The translations under genes and the position numbers were made by a program. Positions 34,196-43,760 of a DNA stretch of 64,000 nucleotides are shown piece by piece. The number at the start of each line of letters is the position of its first letter. The first letter of the stretch is position 1. This stretch comes from Macrotis lagotis. Taxonomy: Eukaryota > Chordata > Mammalia > Peramelemorphia > Peramelidae. The stretch is taken from assembly GCF_037893015.1 (NCBI RefSeq), contig NC_133662.1, forward strand, positions 201,387,050-201,451,049, in the 5' to 3' direction. The notes below the pieces were generated by a model that ran no database searches, was not told the origin of the DNA, and saw only the letters and a program-made list of their open reading frames with translations.

Positions 34196-34989
34196 ACAAT
34201 ATTCACCAACAGGAATCACAAAATTATGCTGGAAGTCTTCTTTGTCTTTGTATTACAAGGAATCAATGACCTTCATTTTTTCTATGCCACAATACCACAA
34301 TCTATCTTTTCCAACCTTGAATTTCTTTGATGGTTTCATGACACTACTTCTGCATTATAACTTATTGTCACCTGCTTACACCTACCATGAACCCATCTAT
34401 TGCATTTTAGTTAATCCCCAACTTTTCTTTTGCAGATTCAGTAGCATATCGAGACTTGTTGACTTAAAAGGCACAAGAAGAATTGGTATTTTAAAAAATG
34501 AGCATTTGTTTCAGGGAGAAATTTTTAGTCATTAAAAGAACTTTGTGATTTTTTGGAGGCAGCAAAGTCCATATTTTCTCTCCTGTTCATCATCCTGGGT
34601 TCAACTTTTTGGACATTTGCAGTGGCTGTCCAAGACAACCTGTGGTGATAGATGAGTTTGATAAGATGTTTATCCAACTGCCCATCATAGTATGAGTGTT
34701 AGGAAACTATTTAGATAAAGGAATAAAGGAAAATCTTGGATTAATGCTTTAAATTCCATCAAGTGAGAATCCCTGCCTTATTTCTTGCATTTGGGGGAAA
34801 AAAAGATAGTACATATAGAATTATTCAATTTTACATTGACAGCATAGAATAGTGAGAAATAAAACTGTATCTTCCTCTAATTAAGACTTTGATTTTTCAT
34901 TCTCTTTTTATCTAGCAAGCTTTTCAGTTTCTGATTAATTCTTAAAATTGGGAAAGATAATCATATAGCCCTTCTGTGATGCTATATCA

Positions 34990-35255
34990 TGGCATAAAAG
35001 GGACAATGGAAAGAACCCTAGATTTGAAGTTAGAAAATCTTGGATTCAAATCTTGGGTCAAATCTAGCCTCAGACACATACTAGCTGTGTGACCCTGGGC
35101 AAGTCATTTAACCCTGTTTGCCTTAGTTTCCCCATCTGTACAATGAACTGGAGAAATAAATGGCAAACTACTCCAGTATGCTTGCCAAGAAAACTCTAAA
35201 TGGGATCCTAAAGAATTGGACATGACTAAAAAAAAGATTGAGCAACAATAACTTC
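34990..35255 (+). repeat. CORE/WSINE-type marsupial SINE
   Basis: tRNA-like head, 'tagctgtgtgaccctgggca', 'ccccatctgtacaatgaact', 'tggcaaactactccagtatg', and the end 'gaattggacatgactaaa' plus 'gagcaacaataac'. A different family from the short SINE. Confidence 0.8.
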
Positions 35256-35414
35256 AAACATTACTTAGGCTTTCAGTTTGTGGCCTCAATTTCTTCATCT
35301 GTAAGTTAAAGGAATTGGACTAGAGGCTCTAAATCTATGATCTTATGATCAGTTTCAGCTCTAATTCTATGAACCTAATATTTTAAGTCCCTTAACCTTT
35401 CTAGGTCTCAATTT

Positions 35415-35564
35415 TTTTTTTAGGTTTTTGCCAGGCAAAGGGGGTTAAGTGGCTTGCCCAAGGCCACACAGCTAGGTAATTATTAAGTGTCTGAGACTGG
35501 ATTTGAACCCAGGTACTCCTGACTCCAAGGTTGGTGCTTTATCCACTACGCCACCTAGCTGCCC
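35415..35564 (-). repeat. Marsupial tRNA-derived SINE
   Basis: Antisense, near-consensus. Target duplication 'ctaggtctcaattt' at 35401-35414 and 35565-35578. Confidence 0.95.
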
Positions 35565-35746
35565 CTAGGTCTCAATTTCTTTGCTTACAAAATAGGATTA
35601 ATATTTGCATTGCTTACCTGACAAGGTTTGTTTTGAAGAAAATGCTTTGTAAAAAAAATGTTTTTACAGAAATTTATTTGTCATCTTAAATTCACAAAAC
35701 TTTGGAGTTGAAAGAGACCCTAGAGATCTAGTTCAACTTTCTCTTT

Positions 35747-35909
35747 TTTTTTTTTTTTAGGTTTTTTTTTGCAAGGCAAATGGGGTTAAGTGGCTTGCCC
35801 AAGGCTACACAGCTAGGGAATTATTAAGTGTCTGAGATTGGATTTGAACCCAGGTACTCCTGACTTCAGGGGCGGTGCTTTGTCCACTGCGCCACCTAGC
35901 CACTCCTAT
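35747..35909 (-). repeat. Marsupial tRNA-derived SINE
   Basis: Two T-runs, 'gcaaggcaaatggggttaag', head 'gcgccacctagccactcc'. Flanking 'ctttctc' repeats mark the insertion. Confidence 0.93.
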
Positions 35910-35924
35910 CTTTCTCATTTTTTA

Positions 35925-36390
35925 AGAAAGATTTTATTTATTTTGAATTTTACAATATTTCCCCTAATCTTGCTTCCCTACCTCCACCGTCTTCAGAAGG
36001 CAGTCTGTTAGTCTTTACATTGTTTCCATGGTATGCATTGATCTAAGTTGAATGTGATGAGAAAGAAATCATATCCTTAAAGAAGAAACATAAAGTATGA
36101 GATACAGCAAAATTACATAATAGGATAACTTTTTTTCTTTTTAAATTAAAGATAATAGTCCTTGATCTTTTTCAAACTCCACAATTCTTTCTCTGGATAT
36201 AGATGGCATTCTCCATCACAGATAACCCAAAATTGTGCCTGATTCTTGCACTGTTGGAATGAGCAAGTCCATTCATTAAGTTTGACCATCACACCCATGT
36301 TGCTGTTAAGGTATACCGTGTTCTGGTTCTGCTCATCTCACTCAGCGTCAGTTCATGCAAATCTTTCCAGGCTTCCCTAAATTCAACTCT
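35925..36390 (-). repeat. L1 LINE 3' UTR, antisense
   Basis: Antisense of the L1 3' end: 'gattttatttattttgaatt', 'tccatggtatgcattgatct', 'ctggatatagatggcattct', 'ctgctcatctcactcagcgt'. The L1 A-tail side is at the left, next to the SINE. Confidence 0.8.
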
Positions 36391-36632
36391 CTCATTTTAA
36401 TGGATGAGACTGTGACCCAGAATTTAAGCTATTCAGTAACAGTGAAAATGTTTAAAAGCAAGCCTTACTGACTCCTACACCAAGCCTGGAATACAGTCTC
36501 TAGCTCATCAATGATACAAACCAGCTCAAGTGCATGAGAATTTGGGGTCAATCTTAACCACCAGGAATTTCTACAACAAAGTATTTCCTAAATTCTCATT
36601 CAATAATTCAACTAGATTTCCCCTCTTTGCCT

Positions 36633-36635
<3 letters not shown>

Positions 36636-36687
<52 letters not shown>
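36636..36687. repeat. (CT)n microsatellite
   Basis: A pure CT/TC run of about 50 bases. Confidence 0.97.
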
Positions 36688-36689
<2 letters not shown>

Positions 36690-36805
36690 ATTTCACAGAT
36701 GAACATCCTTTTCCTTCATTTTGGCAAATCAGTTCATTCTACTCATGAATAAATTGCCTTAGTGAAATTTCTATTCTATTCTAGTATTCAATCCAAATGC
36801 ATAAA

Positions 36806-37015
36806 TTGAAAGGCAGCCTGAGGTGGCAGAAAGGACCCAGAAGAAATGGGTTTGAATCTCTCCTGAAACATCTAGCAGCATATGACGATGATGATTGGCA
36901 AGTCACTCAACCTCAAAGTTTCAGTTTCTTCATATATAAAATGGAGATGACATCTCCCAGGGTTGTTGGGAGCCCCAAATGAGATAACAGATACACAGTA
37001 TTCTGCAAACTTTAA
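36806..37015 (+). repeat. MIR SINE
   Basis: Sense: 'gcagcctgaggtggcagaaa', 'cagtttcttcatatataaaa', 'ccaaatgagataacagatac'. Confidence 0.7.
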
Positions 37016-37125
37016 ATTGTTCTTAAAAGCTATGGCCAGCAAAGATTTATTTTGGCACTTCCTACCAAGGTGAAAAGGTTTCAGTTAAAGATCTATAAAC
37101 AGTGTGTATATTGTCCAATGAACAG

Positions 37126-37289
37126 TCTTTTTTTTTTTTTTTTTGGTTTTTTGCAAGGCAAATGGGGCTAAGTGGTTTGCCTAAGGCCACACAGCTAGGT
37201 AATTATTAAGTGTCTGAGACCGGATTTGAACCCAGGTACTCCTGACTCCAGGGCCGGTGCTTTATCCACTGTGCCACCTAGCCACCCCT
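37126..37289 (-). repeat. Marsupial tRNA-derived SINE
   Basis: Long T-run, 'gcaaggcaaatggggctaag', 'ggccggtgctttatccactg', head 'gccacctagccacccc'. Low divergence. Confidence 0.94.
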
Positions 37290-37394
37290 TCTAATGAAGT
37301 CTTAAGTCTGAAGAAGTCCTATTCAGAAGGTTGCTCACTAGGTGATACATTTCTATTTTTGCCATAGATTCTTTATAATTGTGCGTCCTGTTTT

Positions 37395-37650
37395 TCCCAC
37401 AATAAACAAATCCAATCAACAATCATTTAATATGTATCTACTAAGGGCTAAGGCTTGTGTTGAACCTGGCCTGCAGACAAAAATGAAATGGTTCTTGTCC
37501 TCAAGGGGCTTACAGTCTATTAGAAAGAGAATACATTTTGTACACAGGTAAGTAACTGCAAAATATGTATACCATGGCATTCAAAGTAAATGCAAGAAGT
37601 AAAGAGTTCTAAAGACTGGGGTAATCAAGCAAGCCCTCATTTAGAAAGTG
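37395..37650 (-). repeat. L2 LINE 3'-end fragment
   Basis: 'ccaatcaacaatcatttaat', 'gttcttgtcctcaaggggct', 'tacagtctattagaaagaga'. Confidence 0.65.
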
Positions 37651-38504
37651 GACCCTGGACTATCCTTTGTAGGAAGTGGAGCTAAGAATGAAAATCTCTA
37701 GTGGAACCAAAACTCAGTGATGAAGGCTGGGAGCCTCTGAATTAGACTCAAATTAGACTGAATTACACTTAATTTATTAGACTAATCAAAGTCTTCAGTT
37801 TCTTGCTGCTGATTCTTTTCTTTCAGGTAGAACATGCTAATTACCCATGTAATTTGTGCCTGAAAAATACAGAAAAAAATTTTTTGCATCTCAACACAAA
37901 AAGAATTTCTAATTTCTAATTTCTAGAGTTTCTACCTTTCTCTCCTATATTCTGCCATTAATATCAAGTCAAAAGCCTTTTAAGCAGATTAAAAAATAAA
38001 TAAAATTAAGTGGCTTAATGGAGGGAAAGGAAAGGAGTCTTTTCTAGACAGACACCAAGGGAGAGCAATTTTAAGTCCAAAAGAATGGTATTCTTAGAAA
38101 AGCTATAAGCAAATGGGGAATGTAGGTCACTAAAGAAATGCTTTGGAAATTTTTCAAAGCAATTCTCCAAAGCAGAAACATCAGGCTGATGATACCCTAC
38201 TGGTATGAAAGCAGAGAGAGATGCATGGCTTCCCATAGATAGAAACTCTGAATGTGTCCATGGGCAGGCTCAACTTTTATAAATGGGCAAATGTATGACT
38301 TGGAGTCTATTTGGCTTAGTGCAGTGGAGGGAACACTGGATTTGGCCTCAATAGTTTGGGATTTAAATGTTTAATGGGTGTGTGTATTATACTGAAATGA
38401 AAAGAGCCCTGGATGAAGACTATAGTCCTGAGTTCAAGCCTCTAACAAGTCTATCAGGGGGTTGTGTGTATATCAGAGGGAGACAGCAATTAATTGAATT
38501 CTGA

Positions 38505-38625
38505 ATCAATCAACAAACATTTATTAAGACTCTGTTATGTATTATGCATTGTACAGAGTATTGTGCATAAAATAAAACGATAAAATTTATGCCCTCAAAT
38601 AGGTTATAGTCTACAGAGGAAATAT
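38505..38625 (-). repeat. L2 LINE 3'-end fragment
   Basis: 'caatcaacaaacatttatta', 'tatgccctcaaataggttat', 'agtctacagaggaaatat'. Confidence 0.65.
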
Positions 38626-38629
38626 CTTA

Positions 38630-38940
38630 ATGCTTGTCCTTCATTTTTGAAGAAGATCATGATATCAGGGAGGTGATACCACAACAAGCACATGAATTGG
38701 TTTTTGAGTGAAGGGGGTTCCGCTACATCACCAGCCTCACTTTCTCCTCCAGAGCCATCAGTGTCCAATGACCAGATATGAATCAGGACAACTAGAAATG
38801 GCCCTGGATGTGAGGCAATCAGGATTAAGTGCCCAAGGTCACACAGCTAATAAGAGGCAAATTTCTGAGGTCAAATTTAAACTCCCATTCTTCTGACTCC
38901 AAGGCCAGTACTCTATCCACTGCACTACCTAGCAGTCCTC
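38630..38940 (-). repeat. Long SINE with RTE-type tail, antisense
   Basis: 'gtccttcatttttgaagaag', 'caagcacatgaattggtttt', 'ctccagagccatcagtgtcc', 'caaggtcacacagctaataa', then the head 'ccactgcactacctagcagt'. Same family as 33882-34195. Confidence 0.88.
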
Positions 38941-38954
38941 ATGGAGGAAAGATG

Positions 38955-39094
38955 ATATGTGCAAGGTAATGGGTTAAGTGATTTGCCCAAAGTCACAAAT
39001 CTAAAAAGTATCAAGTGTCTGAGGTCAGATTTGAATTTAGGTCCTCTCAACTCCAGGACCAGTGCACTATTCACTGGGCCACCTAGCTGCCCCT
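38955..39094 (-). repeat. Marsupial tRNA-derived SINE (diverged)
   Basis: 'ggtaatgggttaagtgattt', 'gtgtctgaggtcagatttga', head 'gggccacctagctgcccc'. It sits directly beside the long SINE, same strand. Confidence 0.88.
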
Positions 39095-39549
39095 ATTTTG
39101 GTCAAGTTTTGAAGGAAACTAGGGAACTCTTAAAAGACCAAAATGAGTAAGGAATGAATTCTAGGCATGGGGAAAATCCACTGGTAGGCAAGGGTCAAAG
39201 AAACCCTGGATGAAATCAAGTTTTCCAAGGTCCCCTGAAAAGCCTTTTGAATGCTGACAATATTGACTTTCAGACCTGTCTAGGGGCAAAAAAGTCAAAA
39301 ACTTAAATCTGAGACTGTAGCCATCATTTCATCTACAAGTCACTTTTGAAGGAAAAGCTGAAAAAGCTGTGCCTGTATTTGGAATTATAATATTCACTCA
39401 CTATCTTGATGCTTAATGGAAAATCCTTTTTTAAGATGGTAAAAATGGAGAAGTTTTGATGTTAGTTGCAAGCTTTAACTATAAAGGATTTCAAGAGAAC
39501 TTAGAGTCTTGATTTTCTTGCTTTTTATAATTAACTGTAAAAAAAAGGA

Positions 39550-39705
39550 AATTGAGAGACAGTGTGGTACAATGGTTACTGTGCTGCATGGTGAAGCAGA
39601 AGACTTCTGTCCTCAAGGGGCTTACAGTCTGTGGGCTTGGGCAAATCATTTTTCTTCTGTGGACCTCAGTTTATTCATCTATAAAAGAAGTGAAATGGAA
39701 TACAT
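39550..39705 (+). repeat. MIR SINE, with a foreign block inside
   Basis: 'gagagacagtgtggtacaat' and 'gcaaatcatttttcttctgt' then 'cagtttattcatctataaaa' are MIR. In the middle 'gtcctcaaggggcttacagt' is an antisense-L2-like piece identical to one at 37500, replacing part of the MIR body. Confidence 0.6.
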
Positions 39706-40119
39706 GAAAAACTTTCAATTCCAAAATTCTAAAATTTATAATGCCCTTCAACTGTGGATCTCAGCTCATAATTTCACCTCTAATCCCATTCTCTCGTCCT
39801 CTGCTTCAAACTCAGGAAGAGGGGGCATTTTTCCTCATCAAAATCAATGTCTATATTTACTTGTGTCTTTGATATGCTCTCCTCTCATACTAGAACTGAA
39901 TCTTTTTCTCTTCCAACAATACACTCCCCTCCATCATCAATTCTTTCTAATCTCTCTTTTTCCTTCTGTCCACAAACAAGCCCAAATCTTTCCCATCCTT
40001 TACATGTCCCTGCTATACTCTCAAGCTATCATCCTACATCTTTTCTTTAACAACCAAACTCCTAGGGTGGAAAAAAAGAAAATGACTATCTGCACCAATT
40101 GGATTATTTCATTTGCCTT

Positions 40120-40585
40120 GTACACAATTGGTTGTTGTCATTTGTACTCAAAGAGGACATTTTGGAATCAAAATACAATGAGTCTGACTGTGGCTGATCA
40201 GACCAGTACAAACTCAGAATACTCTACACAGGACAGGCACAAAAAGTTCATACCAATATTTGGATTGAAGATGTTCTTAAAGTCTCGCATTTCATATTTC
40301 TTTTGAGCTAATCCTGCTTTGCTCATAGAGCACAACAACTTTCTTTGATGCAGGCACACCATGCTGGGTAGTTCCATGTCAAGGTCTCCCAGATCTCACA
40401 ATTTCAAAATTCTTCAGAGAGATCTTAAGATTGTTTTTGTATGATTTTCTGATCTCCATGGGAATACAAGCTTCGTTTAAGTTCTCCATAAAATAGACAA
40501 AAGTTTGGCATTACAGCAACATGACCCAACATGGGGGTGATGTTTACCCTTAATGGACTTGCTCATTTCATCAATGCAATAATCG
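40120..40585 (-). repeat. RTE-type LINE 3' part, antisense
   Basis: Reverse complement of the C-terminal coding region and 3' end of the LINE seen at 57065-58150: 'gtcatttgtactcaaagagg', 'ctgactgtggctgatcagac', 'aggacaggcacaaaaagttc'. Upstream ORF sequence continues to about 40580 ('cagatctcacaatttcaaaa', 'gttctccataaaatagacaa'). Confidence 0.7.
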
Positions 40586-40599
40586 GGGACAATTTTAGA

Positions 40600-40895
40600 G
40601 TACATGTGATGGAGAATATCACCTGTATCCAGGGAAAGAACTGTGGAGTTTAAACAAAGATCAAAGTCTATTACCTTCAATTTTTTGTGACTTATGGACT
40701 ACATAATTATGCTATCTCTAATATTATATATCCACAAGGATATGATTTCTCTCAACACATTCAATTTCAATCAATGTGCAGCATGGAAACAATGTAAAGA
40801 TTATCAGTATGCCTTCTGTGGAAGGATGGGGGAGGGAAGGGAGAGTGGGAGAAAAATTATAAAATTCAAAGCCTTACAAAAAAAGATAGGTAGAA
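40600..40895 (+). repeat. L1 LINE 3' UTR
   Basis: Sense L1 3' end: 'gtgatggagaatatcacctg', 'gaaagaactgtggagtttaa', 'gcatggaaacaatgtaaaga', then 'aaaattataaaattcaaagc' and an A-rich end. Confidence 0.8.
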
Positions 40896-41005
40896 ACTAC
40901 TATTGTATACAATTGGAAAACAAAATATTAATGAAAGTTACAAATTTTCTCTTAAAAAAACATCATCAGTTGTACTCTCTATAGGAGAGTTTAAATGTTT
41001 GGCAG

Positions 41006-41150
41006 CAGAGGGGTAGATAGATGGCAAAGTGAATCTCTATTCCCTGGAGTCGGGAAGATCTGAGTTCAAATCTGTCACCAGACACTTAATAATGACCTAG
41101 TTGGGTGACCTTGGGTAAGTCACTTAACTCTATTGCCCTGACCCCACCAA
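41006..41150 (+). repeat. Marsupial tRNA-derived SINE (diverged)
   Basis: 'ctctattccctggagtcggg', 'gagttcaaatctg', 'ggtgaccttgggtaagtcac'. Target duplication 'aaatgtttggcag' at 40993-41005 and 41151-41163. Confidence 0.92.
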
Positions 41151-41659
41151 AAATGTTTGGCAGTTGACCTTGAGAAAGGACCTCAGTACCTTTTCTTGTC
41201 AGGTAATTTTCAGAATCTGTCTAATACAACTCAAATGGAAGCGATTCAGTTTCTTGGCAGGTCACTGGTAGACTGTCCTGGTTTCATACAAAAATGAGGT
41301 CAGCATAACAGTTCTGAAGACCTTCCCTTTGGTAAGCAGCCTAATCCCTCTTTTCAACAGCACTTTTCTTCAGAGCTTCCCAAACACTGAGCTAGCTCTG
41401 ACAACGCCTATTTCAACCTCTATGTGCATGTCCCTGAAAAGCACACTGACTAAGTCTTCCACACAGTAAGTAATTAATAAATGCTTTGGGGATTGATTGT
41501 ATTGTGCTCAGTACATATACTTTAGATGGATACTCTTTAATATAAAGCAAATTACCCAAGCCCTGGATCCTTCCATTGCAAAAGTCTCCAGATGGCAAAA
41601 ATGTAGCTTTACAGCCTGAGATCACCATCACACTCATTTGAATAACAGTTTAAGTAGGT

Positions 41660-41792
41660 TAGACTTAATTTAGTATTACTTAGCACTTTCTTCAAAGCAC
41701 TTTATACTCATGAAGTAATTGGTATGGTTCCTTTGAAAGAATTTTAGTATTTTTTTTAAATGAGAAAAACAAAGCCTAGAGGTGTGGGTTAT
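41660..41792 (-). repeat. MIR fragment hit by a long SINE
   Basis: 'cttcaaagcactttatactc' and 'aaatgagaaaaacaaagcct' are antisense MIR. The sequence is cut at 41792 by the next SINE. Confidence 0.5.
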
Positions 41793-42116
41793 GATGATGA
41801 TGTTTGTCTTTGTTCTCCAAGAAGACCATGACATCTGGGAGGTGGTATCATGACAAGCACATGAATTGGATTTGAGTGTGTGTGTGTGGGGGGGGATTGT
41901 GCTAAGTCATCAGCCTCCTCCAGAGCCACCTGGTTGCAGAGGTCAGATATGAATCAGGACAATTGGAGGTGACCCTGGATGTGAAGCAACAGGGGCTGTG
42001 ACTTGCCCAAGGTCACACAACTAGTAAATGGCAAGTGTCTGAGGCTAGATTTGGAACTCTTCTCCTCCTGACTCCAAGGCCAATGCTCTATCCACTGCAC
42101 CACTGAGCTGCCCTGC
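41793..42116 (-). repeat. Long SINE with RTE-type tail, antisense
   Basis: 'gtctttgttctccaagaaga', 'gacaagcacatgaattggat', 'ctccagagccacctggttgc', 'caaggtcacacaactagtaa', 'ccactgcaccactgagctgc'. Target duplication 'tgtgggttat' at 41783-41792 and 42117-42126. A short GT/G tract lies at 41876-41895. Confidence 0.92.
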
Positions 42117-42126
42117 TGTGGGTTAT

Positions 42127-43050
42127 ACTTTTGGCTTATATAGGGCCAAATCTATGGACTATGGATTATATAGTGTCAAATCCATGGAAGTGAAGTGGGG
42201 TGTCCTAAATCTTGGTGAGATAGAAGTGCCAGGACCATGTAGTTTATAAGGATCACTAAAGTTTAAATACAGAAAGAGTTTTAGTTTAAAATCCTCATCC
42301 TAGACAAGAAAATACGAAAGCTTGCCGATTCTGTGATTGATTCAATGTCAAAAAAACTATTTAATGGCAATGAGATTAATGACAACTCCATCAACAAGAC
42401 TATTAGTCTAGTCTTCTTTTCTTAACACACTGTTACTTCTCCCCAATAGCTGTCCCTTCTTTTTTTCAGGAAGTGGCTTTTTTGTGGGGGCTACCCCTTA
42501 AGTTTCCTCCCTCAGAGAAGGTGAAATGTTGCTGATGGGCACCCAAATGTTTACAAATTCAGATAGGCTAGGCCTTATCCAAGATCCATTAAAAAATAAA
42601 TTTGCAAGCAAGCAGTCAAAGCTCTGCCACACTGCTTTTTCACTCCGTGGATCGTTCCTAATTTTTGTCTTCTATTCTCTTAACAAGTACTTGCCCTTTG
42701 GCCATTTCATTATTTTTATTTTAAAGTAATGGAAGGAGCTTAAGGCCGGACATTTCTCTTTGGGAGCACCCAGATGCAGGTGACCACTTGTTGCCTTTAT
42801 TTTGAACAGGAAATTCATGCTTTTGCTATTCCTTTACAGATTCTCTAAAGATGGTGAATGAGAAAGCCAAAATAGTAACACTGGGGGATTACATATATTC
42901 CCTATTGCATTGTACCTAGGGGAAACTGAGAATTTAACTCAGATTTTTAAAAAATCCCTGATAAACTTATAGGAAGATATAGGTTTCATGTATCCGTTTC
43001 ACTGGCTTCATCATCTCCCACCAGTCTGGGAATCAGATTGGCATCAAGAT
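42127..43050. other. Unassigned intergenic DNA upstream of GPR88
   Basis: I see no exon or clear repeat. It is the distal part of the SINE-free interval around the gene. Confidence 0.45.
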
Positions 43051-43760
43051 GCTATAACCTAGAAGATTGTTATTGCAATCAAAGAGAGAAGGAGGGAGAA
43101 GAAATTGATGAAGGAAGGGCAAAGAGGAAGAAGGAGGAGGAGGAGGGGAGAGAAAAGGATAACAAGACTTTCTGAGCAAGATATTTTTTTCTTCCTCTTC
43201 TAAGTTTGAAGGCTGCTGAATAATTCATGAAAAGCGTGGAAAGACTGGATTTACCCAGGGTGATGAATAACTGAACAGGAGTGAGCTGAGCGGAGAGAGG
43301 CTGTATCACAGCAGCCACCATTCCTGTTTCTCAGCCCGGGGTGCTCTACAGCTCTCATTTTGCTTTTCACCCAGCTTCTCTCCTCTGCTGCTGTGACTGC
43401 AGGAGCTTGTTTGCCTGGGTGGGTTTCCAGGCTGCTCAAAGTCAGACTGCTGCCAGCTGGGAAGCTCCTCCTTGCTGACTGCTGCCTCTGTTCCTGCCAA
43501 GCCTCGGACCATGCGCCCATTTCGTGAATGCTGGGGCTGCTCCTGGAAGTGATCCCAGTGGAAGTTCTCTGATGGTGTTTCCCTGGGACCTTTGGACAGG
43601 TGCTTTGGGGAGATCACTCCCTCTCTTGCTGTCGGCACAGGACCAGCCTGAGCGCAAGGTATCTCCTCTCTTCCCACCCCCTCACTCCCACCCCCACATT
43701 CCATCTGGGCTTTTCCTCCCAGTTGGGACATACCCTCTAGGTCCTACCGGGGCCTGAACG
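43051..43760 (+). promoter_or_regulatory. Putative GPR88 upstream/promoter region
   Basis: A purine-rich (GGA/GAA) tract at 43081-43160 is followed by moderately GC-rich, pyrimidine-patterned sequence leading into the CpG island. Splice-like sites are visible: donor-like 'gcaaggtatct' at 43655-43665 and acceptor-like 'ttttcctcccag' ending at 43722. In placental mammals GPR88 has a non-coding first exon, so one or both could be real, but these two together would give an implausibly short intron. No TATA box is evident. Promoter identity is inference from position and base composition. Confidence 0.35.

Noticed and set aside
34148-34535. 60- and 121-codon frames after the long SINE
   Set aside because: Start within SINE tail sequence, no domain, no coding-type composition.
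39509-40306. 265-codon open frame
   Set aside because: It runs through a MIR and into an antisense RTE fragment, has no domain, and changes composition at repeat borders. A chance frame.
43655-43722. Intron between the donor-like site at 43659 and the acceptor-like site at 43722
   Set aside because: It would be about 63 bases, below the usual minimum for mammalian introns. Either site alone could still be real.
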